From Paramacrobiotus metropolitanus (Eukaryota; Tardigrada; Eutardigrada; Parachela; Macrobiotidae), in assembly GCF_019649055.1 (NCBI RefSeq), contig NW_026570307.1, positions 248,001-312,000 of the forward strand: 64,000 bases of DNA, given 5' to 3'. The position numbers and the translations under genes were made by a program. Shown piece after piece: positions 10,804 to 21,265 of the stretch (position 1 is the stretch's first letter; every line of letters starts with the position of its first letter). A model generated the notes under the pieces. That model did no database searches. It saw only the letters and a list, made by a program, of their open reading frames with translations, and was not told the origin of the DNA.

Positions 10804-13800
10804 ATGGACAAAGACAACATGGAACCAACATCCAACAGCAGCCAGGGAAGCAGGAGCTCCCGAGGATCACAGCAAAGCGCAGTTGATCCTTATAAAAAGG
10901 AATACAAGTCGCTCGCACGTCCAGTCGGACATGACAGACAGACCCGAGCGGCTGTGACCTTTGCAAGGAAGGACAGCAAAGGCAGCGACAGCACATACCA
11001 AGTGGCGCTTGGGGCTATACAGAACGAAGAGAGCTCCAGCGGAGATGGAAAGCAAACCCCCGCGTCTGTGGCGGGAGGTAAACCGATGAACCAGACAAAG
11101 GTCACTGGGGAGGATGGAACCACAGAAAAGGGAGCGGAAGCAATTGGGGCATCACAGTCGGATGCTCCCACAGCCGGAATGAATGAGCAGGATAAAAATG
11201 CGAACCTGACTCAAGTGGAAATGGAAAAGACAAAGGCTACCGAAGAGGAATTGGCTGAGCTTGGATTGAGTGACCTTTCGCTGAATGACAAAGCGGCAGA
11301 CGATGACCTTTGGGCAACTCCAATGGTCTCAGATGAGTCCAATGAATCATACTTCACGGACGATGAAACGACCATGAATATGTCATTCCAATCCGCAATG
11401 AGACAAGCTGACCGTGCTGAAGGGATGACACCTTTCAAAGAGATACCGGAGCACCTTATTGAACGGACAACAACAGGAAAGGTCATCAATGTACGACCAC
11501 CGTCACCGAACAGTCCCACGTCAACTCTGAGGAGACGTGTGAGTGAATTGGAAAAGGAACTTGAAAATAACGAACGTCACGCGGACAAGCGGAAACAGGA
11601 ATACCGGGAAAGACTGATGACCCTTGAAACCCGCCTGTTCGATCTGGAGCAGCAACAGGGTGACCTTCAAAGTGCCGCCGACGGTTGGAAAGTGAAATAT
11701 GAAAGACAGAAGGAATTGGCTGACGAATACTTGAAAATGGCAGATGACAGAGAAATGGAAGGTCATCTTGCAGTCAGTGACCTCAACGAGAGCATGTCAG
11801 AGGATTCAGCAGAAAGGTTACGGCACTTAGCCGAATTGAATGACGAATGTGACTTATTGAAACAAAAGGTCACTGAAGCGGAGGCTAAGAGAGACGAATA
11901 CGCGGGCAAACTCGTTGATGCGACTCAACGGTTGCTGGCAAACACTAACGAGGTGTTCAAGCTGAGAAACGAATTGAAGCTGCGAGACGAGAGTATCGGA
12001 ACCCTTCAGAAGGAATCGCAGGATCATCAAAGAAGAGCCGACGATGCCGTCAAAGTGGCTAAGGACTTGAGAGACCTTACAGCCACCGAAGGCGCACGGT
12101 TGAACAAGGAGATAAAACAGGTGATGGAGGAGAACAAGGCGTTGAAGGAAGATAACAAAAAGGTCACGGAGGAAATTAAGGAGCTGAAAGAAGCGGCAAA
12201 GACGATCGCCGAACAAGGCATGAGGTGGGAGCATGAGGCACACCTCTTGGACGTAAAGGTCACGGCGCTCGAACTGAAAGACAAAGAGTGGCAACAATCA
12301 GCCCACCAGCAGACACAGGAGATCATCAAGCTCAACACGGAGCTGATTGATATGACCCAAACGGTAATGACAGGGGAGGACGAGCTCACCCAGACGAAGA
12401 ATCAGCTGAAGGCAGCAGCCGAAGAATATACGAAACTGGAAAGAGATGTGACCCAGTTGGTGGAACACATAAAAAAAGTGGAGAATGACACTGAAAAGGT
12501 CATTCAGGAAAAGACTTTCCAACTCCATCAACACATGTTAAAGGTCAAGGAGGAGAATCAGAACTTGAAAACTGAGAAAGAAGAATTCCAGCTGAAAGTC
12601 AGACGCCTCGAGGATGAAAATAAGGCGCTCAACATCTCAAACAAACATAAAGACGAACAGCTCCTGCAATATGGAGTTCGAACCGCAATAGTGGAATCAC
12701 CGCCGCCCAGTTACAGTAAAGCACATGAAACGGGCGCGGGCAAAAGCTACCACTTTGAGATGCCGCTGCGAACTGGTACCGGCAGAGGAAGTGTCAAAAA
12801 CGAAAAGGATGGTGAAAAGGTCAAAGATGACAAAGAGCCACCATCAGGAGGCTATCCGCACACGAGTCACGGCGATCCCTCGCATATCGAAACGAACGTG
12901 TACATCGACGAAGGCCGACGGGACAGACCCTCCAGCCGTCAAGAGCGCCCACGGAAGTCCCGTTACGGAAAGGCGAAACGAAACCAAAATGACGATGAAA
13001 ATAGCGAAGAGGAGGATGACCCGACAGCAGAATCGACAGCGGCGCAATTGACAAAGGCACTCAACTCGATGGCTCGGAAAACGACGTTAGTGACCTTTGA
13101 CGGAAGTCGCGATGCAGTCAATGGCTGGACACAACTGGTCCGAGACACTCAGCGAACTTATCAACTTACGGACGACCATGTCCTGATTGAAATAGCTAGC
13201 GCGGTGAAAGGACCAGCAAAAACTTGGTTCGAAGGCGAGAGGGAAATCGCACTCCAGGAAGAGATGGAGTATACGATAACAGAATGGATGACCAAATTCA
13301 AGGATGAATATGGCGACCGTGATGAAGAAGTCCTTGGCTTACGAGAAGCCATGGCAAGGAAATTCGACCTTGGAAAAGAATCACTTGACCAATTTTATCA
13401 AGCGATCATGAAATACAAGGCAAAAAGAATCATTACTGAGAAGCAAGCAGTCGGCTTCCTTATCGAAGGATGCAGAATCGACAGTGACCTTTATAAGGCA
13501 CTGCGTACACAGCAGTGCAGAACGCCAACCGAAATTAAAGATTTCTTCCGACATTGGTCAGCTGGAGAAGAAAAGTACAAAGCACCGAAAGGTCAACGCA
13601 ACCAGGACTATGTCACAATTCGCACAGGACAAGTTGAAAATGTGCCACAACAAAGGGTCGCGGCAGCACCAGTCCAGCAGCTGGTTGAATACCGAAGGGA
13701 GGCCCCGGTGCAAGAGGTCACCAAGGAAGTGACCTTTATCGACAGCCAGACGGGACAGCCACTTACATATGCGATGGTTGCTGCGATACAGGCGGAGGCT

Positions 13801-14601
13801 CAAGTGAGACCGGCTCGGAATGTCGCACCACCGGCACCACAGAATGTGGCCCCTTTGAATGTGGGGTTACCGCAGCAAGGAGTGGGCAACGGAAACTTCG
13901 GTGGAAACGGATATGGAAATGGAAACTGGAATGGAGGTCAAGGGAACTTCCAAAACCAAGGTCAAGGCAACTTTCAACCAAACAGAGGAAACCAGAATAA
14001 CTTCCAGCAGAATCAGGGGTCACGAACGGAATTCAAGTTTCAAATGATTGATGGATGGGTCGCAAACGGTGTGCAGATGTGCCAATACTGTATGTATGGC
14101 AATCATCAGACCCAGGGATGCAAGTTCGCGAATACGCCGCCGGATCAGAACCCGAACTTGTTCGCCTTCAGAGAGTGGCAACGGCTGCGCAATTCGGGCG
14201 GCTGGCGACAGGCGGTGGCAAATGGATATGACCTGATTGCGCAGTGGTACCAGGCGAAAGCGAACTTTCAAAATCAGAATGGAAACGGAAATTACGGAAA
14301 TGGGAACGGAAATGGCGGCCAAGGTGGTGGCAATCGTGGTGGCTACCGTGGCGGCTTCAGAGGAAGAAACAGAGGCTTTGGCCGCGGAAATTGGAACGGC
14401 GGCAACCGAAACGGCGGAAATGGAGGTGGCCAAGGAAACTACCAACAGGGTGGTGGCCAAAATAATGGTGGCGGCCAGAATAACGGAGGCGGACAAAATT
14501 ATGTCCCGGTAAATAATGGCGGACAAGGAAATGTACAAGGAAATGTGCAAGGCGCGCAACAAGGTGGAGCGCCGGTTCAGGGAAACGGGCAAGATCAGTA
14601 G
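10804..14601 (+). CDS. Gag polyprotein
   Basis: 1265 residues from ATG 10804. The frame stays open a little upstream, but without an earlier ATG. The N-terminal ~240 residues are polar and disordered. Residues ~240-620 form a long coiled coil. Residues ~760-930 resemble a retrotransposon Gag capsid domain (VTFDGSRDAVNGWTQL, then KGPAKTWFEG and LGKESLDQFYQAIMKYK). A zinc knuckle near 1092-1106 has exact CX2CX4HX4C spacing (CQYCMYGNHQTQGC). Flanking Gly/Asn-rich tracts (about 1020-1075 and 1150-1265) include RGG pieces and are likely nucleocapsid. It would form the particle and bind genomic RNA. At 1265 residues it is several times longer than usual Ty3/gypsy Gag, mainly because of the coiled coil. 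The stop TAG lies inside a perfect hairpin. Confidence 0.85.
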   Translation: MDKDNMEPTSNSSQGSRSSRGSQQSAVDPYKKEYKSLARPVGHDRQTRAAVTFARKDSKGSDSTYQVALGAIQNEESSSGDGKQTPASVAGGKPMNQTKVTGEDGTTEKGAEAIGASQSDAPTAGMNEQDKNANLTQVEMEKTKATEEELAELGLSDLSLNDKAADDDLWATPMVSDESNESYFTDDETTMNMSFQSAMRQADRAEGMTPFKEIPEHLIERTTTGKVINVRPPSPNSPTSTLRRRVSELEKELENNERHADKRKQEYRERLMTLETRLFDLEQQQGDLQSAADGWKVKYERQKELADEYLKMADDREMEGHLAVSDLNESMSEDSAERLRHLAELNDECDLLKQKVTEAEAKRDEYAGKLVDATQRLLANTNEVFKLRNELKLRDESIGTLQKESQDHQRRADDAVKVAKDLRDLTATEGARLNKEIKQVMEENKALKEDNKKVTEEIKELKEAAKTIAEQGMRWEHEAHLLDVKVTALELKDKEWQQSAHQQTQEIIKLNTELIDMTQTVMTGEDELTQTKNQLKAAAEEYTKLERDVTQLVEHIKKVENDTEKVIQEKTFQLHQHMLKVKEENQNLKTEKEEFQLKVRRLEDENKALNISNKHKDEQLLQYGVRTAIVESPPPSYSKAHETGAGKSYHFEMPLRTGTGRGSVKNEKDGEKVKDDKEPPSGGYPHTSHGDPSHIETNVYIDEGRRDRPSSRQERPRKSRYGKAKRNQNDDENSEEEDDPTAESTAAQLTKALNSMARKTTLVTFDGSRDAVNGWTQLVRDTQRTYQLTDDHVLIEIASAVKGPAKTWFEGEREIALQEEMEYTITEWMTKFKDEYGDRDEEVLGLREAMARKFDLGKESLDQFYQAIMKYKAKRIITEKQAVGFLIEGCRIDSDLYKALRTQQCRTPTEIKDFFRHWSAGEEKYKAPKGQRNQDYVTIRTGQVENVPQQRVAAAPVQQLVEYRREAPVQEVTKEVTFIDSQTGQPLTYAMVAAIQAEAQVRPARNVAPPAPQNVAPLNVGLPQQGVGNGNFGGNGYGNGNWNGGQGNFQNQGQGNFQPNRGNQNNFQQNQGSRTEFKFQMIDGWVANGVQMCQYCMYGNHQTQGCKFANTPPDQNPNLFAFREWQRLRNSGGWRQAVANGYDLIAQWYQAKANFQNQNGNGNYGNGNGNGGQGGGNRGGYRGGFRGRNRGFGRGNWNGGNRNGGNGGGQGNYQQGGGQNNGGGQNNGGGQNYVPVNNGGQGNVQGNVQGAQQGGAPVQGNGQDQ

Positions 14602-14622
14602 GCGCCGGTGAGCCTACTGATC
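14593..14622 (+). promoter_or_regulatory. Hairpin enclosing the gag stop codon
   Basis: A perfect 11-bp inverted repeat (14593-14603 GATCAGTAGGC and 14612-14622) with an 8-nt loop. The gag TAG (14599-14601) is inside the left arm. It could influence termination, reinitiation or RNA stability ahead of pol. The pol frame is +1 relative to gag and opens just downstream. Confidence 0.6.
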
Positions 14623-14716
14623 GCCCCGACCCGAAACCACCGGATAAAAGGGGAACGGAAGGTCACCACTGCAGAATGGTACTGCAGTGAATGTGACGAA
14701 GGAATCGGCTATATGG

Positions 14717-17700
14717 ATGCCGCCACAGCAAAGCGAAACGGCTAAATGGATGTCGTCATTGCAAAAGGAAATTGAAACGGCTATAAGGATGCCGTCACAG
14801 CAGCAAAACGAACTGGTTATCGGGAAACCGGTACAGATGGATAAAAGGTCACCGCAGAACGGTACTGCGAGTGGAAATTGTCATGACGGTAGCGCGACAC
14901 TGCGAACAGCACAGCAAAAGGAAAGGTCACCGTATTGCAGCGAAAAGGTGTTAGCTGAACGCCGTGCATTACGCAATGCGAAGATTCAACAAGCGATGCT
15001 GAATCAAAAGAAGCCGCAGAATAGCACTACAGAAGAGGATGAAGAAGTGCACCATTCGAAATTCCGAGAGTATATGGAAGAACACGGCATACCGAATCGC
15101 CAGAGGTCACCTTCCGTAGGAAAAGTCCAAGTGAAAGGTCAAGGAGTGAGTGCGAACGCTAAAGGTCACGGTGAAAGCGCCGTGTTAAAAGGTCAAGAAA
15201 TAGACTTGACACTGCGAACAGCGCAGCAGAAGAATAGCGAACCGGCACAGCAGAACTCCGATGACTCCCTTGTGGATGCAGTAACGCTGCAACGGAAGGA
15301 AATATGGCGAAAAGTGGCCTACAGACCGAATGGGAATCACGGAATGTGGATACCCGTAACGCCGAAAGCGAAGCAAAAAGCGGGAATGTCACAAGAAGAT
15401 TACTGGGACATGCGAGAACTGCGAACGCAACATGAGAGAAAACGACTGAAAGAATTGGTTACCGGGATAGAAGTCAAAAGGTCACCGAACATTGCTCCAG
15501 TATTCAATGCAATTGAATACAAGAACGCACAAGCTGACCTGAATAACTCGCGAAACGCTCCGCCGGAAGATAAACCGCTGAATTATGGAAAAAAAGTCCC
15601 CATACAAAAGTTGACAGGCGGCGGATTTGTTATAAAGCGCAATGAAAGGTCACAGGACTTAGCGCAAAATGAACAGAAAGGAGGGTCAAATGAGATGGCG
15701 CAAATACAACAGAGTAGCGCAGCTGAAAGGTCACGGGACTTATCGCAAGCATTACAAAAGGACGCCAATGACAAGTCACCAGCCCGAACAGATGGAATGT
15801 CTTCGCAAAGCGACCCAACGAAAACGAACAATGAAGTATCTGCAAAGGTGATTGAATGGATGACCGAAAAGGGATATGATATGGTAACATATGAAAGGTC
15901 ACCAGACGAGATGAAAGACAACGAAGCAGATGAACTGAAGCGAGCCGACCAAATAACAAATGAAGTAATTGAGAAGCTGCGAGATAAGCGAAATGAAAAC
16001 CGCAAAGAGGAACTGATCCACGAGACGATAAATGAAGTGACTAAAGGTCATGTGGACAGCACAAAAGCAAATTCGCAAGTGCAGAATAACGAAAAGGTCA
16101 CCAGCGACAAAATGGCTGCAGAGAAGCAAGCGGATAAGAAAAAACCGCAGAAATTCTACGATGTCCGAACCGACGTGCCACACAGGATTGACAAGTTGAG
16201 GGAGATACTGAAAGGTCATAGCACTCTGGCGAAAGGACAAGTGCCTCCCGACATGGATCCGGGACCGGTATCTCTAATTCCTGTGAAATGCAAGATACAC
16301 ACATTGAAGATTCAAAACGGAAAATTGCCCAAAAGAATTGAAGCGTACACTCATGAAGTGAAAGTGGGAGACATAAAGGTCAACGCAATGTTGGACACCG
16401 GCGCTGAGACGTCGCTGATCAGCAAACCATTTTGCGAAAAGAATGGACTGCACATGCTCCCATTGCCACCAGACAGATTGGTGAAAATAAACGGAATTAG
16501 TGGAACGTCAGGATTCCTGGTGACGCATTACTGCGTAGCACCAGTGACCTTAAGGAAAAAGACTAGTGAACATTCATTCTACGTCCGACCGAAGTGTGAC
16601 GATGTACAGGTGCTACTGGGATTCGACTTCTTGGAGAAGAAGTTCGTACTAATGGATAATGAAGGCGAAGAAGAGAAAGAAGATGACCCGAAACCGATCG
16701 CCAAAGTTCAAGTCGGAAAGGTCACCGAACTTGTAAAACAGACGCGAAATGTTCAAACGGTCAATAAAACGCTAATCCCAGTACCAGAGGCACCGGGAAA
16801 GGTAAAGGAAACGAGGGCGAAAAAAGAATTGTCAACATTTGAGCAGTTGAAATTGATCCAACAGGAGATTGAAAACACACTAAACCGGACAACGCTGACA
16901 CAAAAGGGAAGAGAAAAGGTCATCCCAGTACCAGAGGCACCGGGAATGACGAGAGTGCAGCAGAACGAGACTAGCCAACGGACAATCCCGGTACCAGAGG
17001 CACCAGAGAAGATAAGTGAAAATGGAAATGTCCAAAAAGTGAACGAGAGGAAAAAGGAGCCGTTTGCGCCAGATACGGATGAGGCGATCATATTTCTCCC
17101 GGACGGGAGAAGTATGATCGCAGATAACTATGAGCAAGGAGCCACAGAAAAAGAATGTGTTGAAAAAGTTATCCCAGTACCAGAGGCACCGGGAACGAAG
17201 GATGAAAGGTCACCAGTTGAGAACTTGGCGTCAGAGCTGGATCCGAAAAACGTCAGCAAGACCTTTTTCGAACCACGATCTGCTACCGAAAATGAAATCG
17301 AAGAAAAAGATTTGCAGAGAGTACCAGAGCGTACCCCGAACTTTTTCGAACCTCGATCTGCTACCGAGAATGACGAAAGGTCACCAGCACTTGGAGAGAT
17401 AGCTGCCACACAGAAAGAAGCGACAGCTGCAGCGAAACAATCGCTTGTACCTAACACAGAGTGGGCAAAGCCTATCCCAGTACCAGAAGCACTGGGAGTA
17501 AAGTCGGCCAAAGTAGGAAAGGATAAAAAGAGTGAAAGGTTACGGATATTGAAACGAATAGCTGAAGAAGAACAGATGTTCGCGAGCGAAATCCGCAACA
17601 AAGCGCTTGAACAGTTGAAAGGTCATCAACTGAACAATGAGACAGAGATTATTGAACTATCCTCCGACGAAGCCAGTATAACAGAAATCGAATGTGAGCA

Positions 17701-20700
17701 GAAAACCACAACACAGGAGAAGGTGGTCGCTAACCCGCAAATGAGTCGAAGGATATTAACTCCAGAAGAACGAATGGGGAGCTGCGGACACGGTTATTAC
17801 GAGGATCCGTGCAGAGTGCAACCACAATGGGAATGCACTGAATGTTGCCAAAACGCCTCCCAAGATGACCTTTCAGAATGGCCGAGATGTAACGCCGCAC
17901 TGGCAGATCTTAAAGGTCATGTTCAAAAAGAAGTGAAAAGCATCATGCGAACAAACGAAATGTGGAAGCCACACATTGAGCGGTATCATTGGAATAGATA
18001 TCGGACCTGGTTGTCATGTGTGAAAAACTTCATCACGGGGAGAGGGAAATGGTTAAACCATTGGCAACAACGCGCGGATAATGGAATTCAAGATCCCTTT
18101 GACCCGGTAAAAACGAAAAGGAAACTTGAAAGGGAAATGGAGGTAATGAATGAAGAGGTGCAGTTGTGGGAAGAAGCGCGGATAGAACTGTTCTGGGACT
18201 TCCGCATAAACCACATGTACAAAGGTCAAGGGAGAACAATTATATTCCCAACAGGGCTTGGCATACCGGTATACGAATCGGTGGTGGTATTCTGTAAAGC
18301 ACTCAAAGACGATAACTGGGAGATATTCGACGAATACTGGAGGAAATTTGAAGCGGAGATTCCGATATTCGACACAAAGGAGATGCGCGAGTTACAAGTA
18401 ACCCGGAAAAGAAGGTTACCGGGATTGATGGAGAAGAAAAAGGTGACCTTTGCACCAGATCCAGATGGAGTCGAATACCCAGAACGAGGCGGTGATACAT
18501 GGTTCATGTATGAAACGATTCCGAGTGACGACTGGGTCACCGAAGAGCTGATGGCAAATTGTGTCTTTGTCGGTCCTAAACGACCTAAAGGTTATAAAAC
18601 GGTCCAACAGGACGAAGTGGAAACAGCTGAAGGAGGATCGAACGAAATAGAAGAAAGTCCCAAATCAGCTTTCGACATTGCACACATGTTAACGGACAGA
18701 GGAGAAATGTGGAAAAAGTTCAGAGAGGAAGTTGAAAGGATATCAAATGAACAGCTAAACCCAGTAACTGAGGCAAAAAACGGGGAAAGGTCACTCGATA
18801 ACGGTGAGGAAGGTCCGCCGGTCGAGTTGACCGAAAAGCCATTAATGAGCCTTGAAAAGATTGACGATTTGGAAAGGTCAAAGCAGGTGGAAGAAGGGTC
18901 AAACTCTGATCAGTCGGAAAGGTCATCAACAAGAATCCGAGTAGTGAGGAGCCATCCGAGAGTCGCTACACGAAACGGGCGACAGGCAAAGGAAACGGAC
19001 AAACCTCTGCTCAAAAATTCGAGAGCGAAAAAACTTAGGGATTCGCGAAAAAACGGAAGTGACCTTTCATCAGATGATGAAGGAGTTGATGAGCGCCCAC
19101 TTGAAAAGGCTGACAAGGGTCAAGCCGCTGCACAAGAATACGAGAGCAGCGATTCGGACTCGGAATGGACGAGTTCAAGTGATAACTCAACGACTACGGA
19201 AGATTCAGGTGTAAGTGACCTTTCAGAACAAGAGGACTTAATGGATCTAGATGAAGATGACGAAGTGGACGAAGAAAAAGAAAGAGAAATTAAAGTCAGA
19301 AGATTGAAAGTGGAAAAGGCTAGAATGTCGAAAGACGTGATTAAAGTCTACAGTGACCAAAGAATTAAATTGAAACCGTCAAACTGCACACGGGTAAAGG
19401 TCAAGATGGGAAAATATGCACCGGCACAGAACAAGTTGATGTTTACACCGGTCCCACAAGTGGAAACTGAAGTGCAACCGTTGGCAGGAGTGACGGATCA
19501 CAGGGGAAAATACTTCGAAATCGTCATCGCGAATCACAGTAGCAAATACCGAGTCGTGAAGAAAAACCAGCTTCTCGGATACGTTGAACCGTATGAACAT
19601 ATGGAAAACGTAAAGGTCAACGCTGGGACAGTAAAGAACGTGCTCGAAGACCCAGAGGTGGATGACACGACGAAAGCTGAATTGACAAAGATAATCGGCA
19701 ATCTGAAACTAGGACCCGACCTAACTGAGGAACAAAAGAACGACGTGTATAACGCGTTCTGGGAATTCTGGAAGGTCTTACCGACATCAAAGAAACCGTA
19801 TGGAGATGTGAAAGGAGTCACTCACGTTATCGATACGGGAGATGCGAAACCAGTTAAATGTAACCCGGCCAGAACGAGTTGGACAGGCCGCGAATTCATA
19901 ACGAAGGATATCGAAGAGATGCTGGCACAAGATGTAATTGAACCGTCAGATGCCGAGTGGAGCTTTCCAGTCGTGCTTGCTGTGAAAAAGAACGGCGACG
20001 GAACGATGGGGACCAGATTTTGTGTCAACTACATCATGTTGAATAAGTTAACGAGAAAGAACAGTTACCCGTTACCGAATCCGGACGAGTTGCTAGATGC
20101 GTGTGCAGGCAACAAATATTACGGGAAAATGGACTTACAAAGTGGATTTTGGCAGATTCCAATGGACCCGGCGTCAATCAATAAGACGACCTTTGTCACG
20201 CAAGATGGAATGTACCGGTTTAAAAGGATGCCGTTTGGAGTCTGCAATGGACCAGCGACATTCCAATTGTGCATGGATAAAGTGCTTTCGAAGGCGAAAA
20301 GGACAGGTTGCGTCTTCGGGTACATTGACGACGTGATTTTCGCTGGAAAAACTTGGGCGATCTTCATGCAGAATTTGAGAAATGTATTGATGAGCCTAGT
20401 CGAGGCGGGATTTACAATAAAGCCAACGAAATGTGAATTTGGAATGAGACAAATGGGATTCCTGGGCCACATTCTCAGCGAAGACGGAATCAGAATGGAT
20501 CCTGAAAAGGTCACTGCAGTCTCAGAATTTAAACGACCTCAAACAGAAAGGCAGTTAAGATCATTCCTCGGACTGGCGAATTATTATCGCAAGTTCATCA
20601 TGGGATATGCACAGAAGACTTGTCATTTGTACGAGCTGTTGAGACAAGACAAACAAGTGAAGAAAGACTGGACGAAAGTGCACGAAGACGAGTTCAACAG

Positions 20701-21265
20701 TTTGAAACAACTGTTCTGTGAAGGTCCGGTATTGGCGAAGTTTGACCCCGCGAAGCCGACCGTTATTGAATGTGACGCAAGCAAAGAAGGGATTGGAGCA
20801 GTGTTGTCACAAGACGGACACCCGATCGCATACGCGAGTCGCGTTTTACACGGAGCCGAAAGAAATTACGGTGTAACGGAATGGGAATGTCTGGCAGTAG
20901 TGTTTGCTGTCAGAAAATTCAAGCCATTTATTGACTATGCGGAATTCACCGTAAGAACGGATCATCAGGCGCTGACCAACTTGTTAAGGTCAGAAACGAA
21001 TAAAGTTGGTATGAACCCGCGCCTGACGAGATGGGCGATGGCATTACAAGGTCATCAGTTCAAAATTGAATATAAACCCGGAAAGTACTGCGACAATGCG
21101 GACGCGTTATCGAGAGCGCCGATCGAGGGCCAACGTGTCACGAAGAAGAATTTGATGAAATTCCGAACTTCGAAGATTACAAGAAGGAATTTGACACGAA
21201 GGAACCGGCAATCGAGATTGGCCAGTTGTTCTTACAGATGGCGGAACAACGAGAAAAACGATTAA
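14717..21265 (+). CDS. Pol polyprotein: aspartic protease, reverse transcriptase, RNase H
   Basis: About 2182 residues from the first in-frame ATG at 14717; the frame is open from 14648, so recoding or a near-cognate start is possible. A long low-complexity N-terminal region (~1-520) is followed by a retropepsin at ~555-650 (LDTGAETS, later LLGFDFL). A ~1000-residue linker has five IPVPEAPG-type repeats and FFEPRSATEN repeats. A Ty3/gypsy RT at ~1710-1970 has YIDD near 1867 and GLANYYRKFI after it. RNase H at ~2013-2130 has ECDASKEGIGAVLSQDG and RTDHQAL. These parts mature Gag-Pol and make cDNA. The frame then leaves integrase, which continues in the -1 frame, so the last ~45 residues are probably not native. 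Confidence 0.9.
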   Translation: MPPQQSETAKWMSSLQKEIETAIRMPSQQQNELVIGKPVQMDKRSPQNGTASGNCHDGSATLRTAQQKERSPYCSEKVLAERRALRNAKIQQAMLNQKKPQNSTTEEDEEVHHSKFREYMEEHGIPNRQRSPSVGKVQVKGQGVSANAKGHGESAVLKGQEIDLTLRTAQQKNSEPAQQNSDDSLVDAVTLQRKEIWRKVAYRPNGNHGMWIPVTPKAKQKAGMSQEDYWDMRELRTQHERKRLKELVTGIEVKRSPNIAPVFNAIEYKNAQADLNNSRNAPPEDKPLNYGKKVPIQKLTGGGFVIKRNERSQDLAQNEQKGGSNEMAQIQQSSAAERSRDLSQALQKDANDKSPARTDGMSSQSDPTKTNNEVSAKVIEWMTEKGYDMVTYERSPDEMKDNEADELKRADQITNEVIEKLRDKRNENRKEELIHETINEVTKGHVDSTKANSQVQNNEKVTSDKMAAEKQADKKKPQKFYDVRTDVPHRIDKLREILKGHSTLAKGQVPPDMDPGPVSLIPVKCKIHTLKIQNGKLPKRIEAYTHEVKVGDIKVNAMLDTGAETSLISKPFCEKNGLHMLPLPPDRLVKINGISGTSGFLVTHYCVAPVTLRKKTSEHSFYVRPKCDDVQVLLGFDFLEKKFVLMDNEGEEEKEDDPKPIAKVQVGKVTELVKQTRNVQTVNKTLIPVPEAPGKVKETRAKKELSTFEQLKLIQQEIENTLNRTTLTQKGREKVIPVPEAPGMTRVQQNETSQRTIPVPEAPEKISENGNVQKVNERKKEPFAPDTDEAIIFLPDGRSMIADNYEQGATEKECVEKVIPVPEAPGTKDERSPVENLASELDPKNVSKTFFEPRSATENEIEEKDLQRVPERTPNFFEPRSATENDERSPALGEIAATQKEATAAAKQSLVPNTEWAKPIPVPEALGVKSAKVGKDKKSERLRILKRIAEEEQMFASEIRNKALEQLKGHQLNNETEIIELSSDEASITEIECEQKTTTQEKVVANPQMSRRILTPEERMGSCGHGYYEDPCRVQPQWECTECCQNASQDDLSEWPRCNAALADLKGHVQKEVKSIMRTNEMWKPHIERYHWNRYRTWLSCVKNFITGRGKWLNHWQQRADNGIQDPFDPVKTKRKLEREMEVMNEEVQLWEEARIELFWDFRINHMYKGQGRTIIFPTGLGIPVYESVVVFCKALKDDNWEIFDEYWRKFEAEIPIFDTKEMRELQVTRKRRLPGLMEKKKVTFAPDPDGVEYPERGGDTWFMYETIPSDDWVTEELMANCVFVGPKRPKGYKTVQQDEVETAEGGSNEIEESPKSAFDIAHMLTDRGEMWKKFREEVERISNEQLNPVTEAKNGERSLDNGEEGPPVELTEKPLMSLEKIDDLERSKQVEEGSNSDQSERSSTRIRVVRSHPRVATRNGRQAKETDKPLLKNSRAKKLRDSRKNGSDLSSDDEGVDERPLEKADKGQAAAQEYESSDSDSEWTSSSDNSTTTEDSGVSDLSEQEDLMDLDEDDEVDEEKEREIKVRRLKVEKARMSKDVIKVYSDQRIKLKPSNCTRVKVKMGKYAPAQNKLMFTPVPQVETEVQPLAGVTDHRGKYFEIVIANHSSKYRVVKKNQLLGYVEPYEHMENVKVNAGTVKNVLEDPEVDDTTKAELTKIIGNLKLGPDLTEEQKNDVYNAFWEFWKVLPTSKKPYGDVKGVTHVIDTGDAKPVKCNPARTSWTGREFITKDIEEMLAQDVIEPSDAEWSFPVVLAVKKNGDGTMGTRFCVNYIMLNKLTRKNSYPLPNPDELLDACAGNKYYGKMDLQSGFWQIPMDPASINKTTFVTQDGMYRFKRMPFGVCNGPATFQLCMDKVLSKAKRTGCVFGYIDDVIFAGKTWAIFMQNLRNVLMSLVEAGFTIKPTKCEFGMRQMGFLGHILSEDGIRMDPEKVTAVSEFKRPQTERQLRSFLGLANYYRKFIMGYAQKTCHLYELLRQDKQVKKDWTKVHEDEFNSLKQLFCEGPVLAKFDPAKPTVIECDASKEGIGAVLSQDGHPIAYASRVLHGAERNYGVTEWECLAVVFAVRKFKPFIDYAEFTVRTDHQALTNLLRSETNKVGMNPRLTRWAMALQGHQFKIEYKPGKYCDNADALSRAPIEGQRVTKKNLMKFRTSKITRRNLTRRNRQSRLASCSYRWRNNEKND

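Noticed and set aside
11521-12534. Long minus-strand frames opposite gag
   Set aside because: They mirror the coiled-coil codons on the plus strand and have no independent support.
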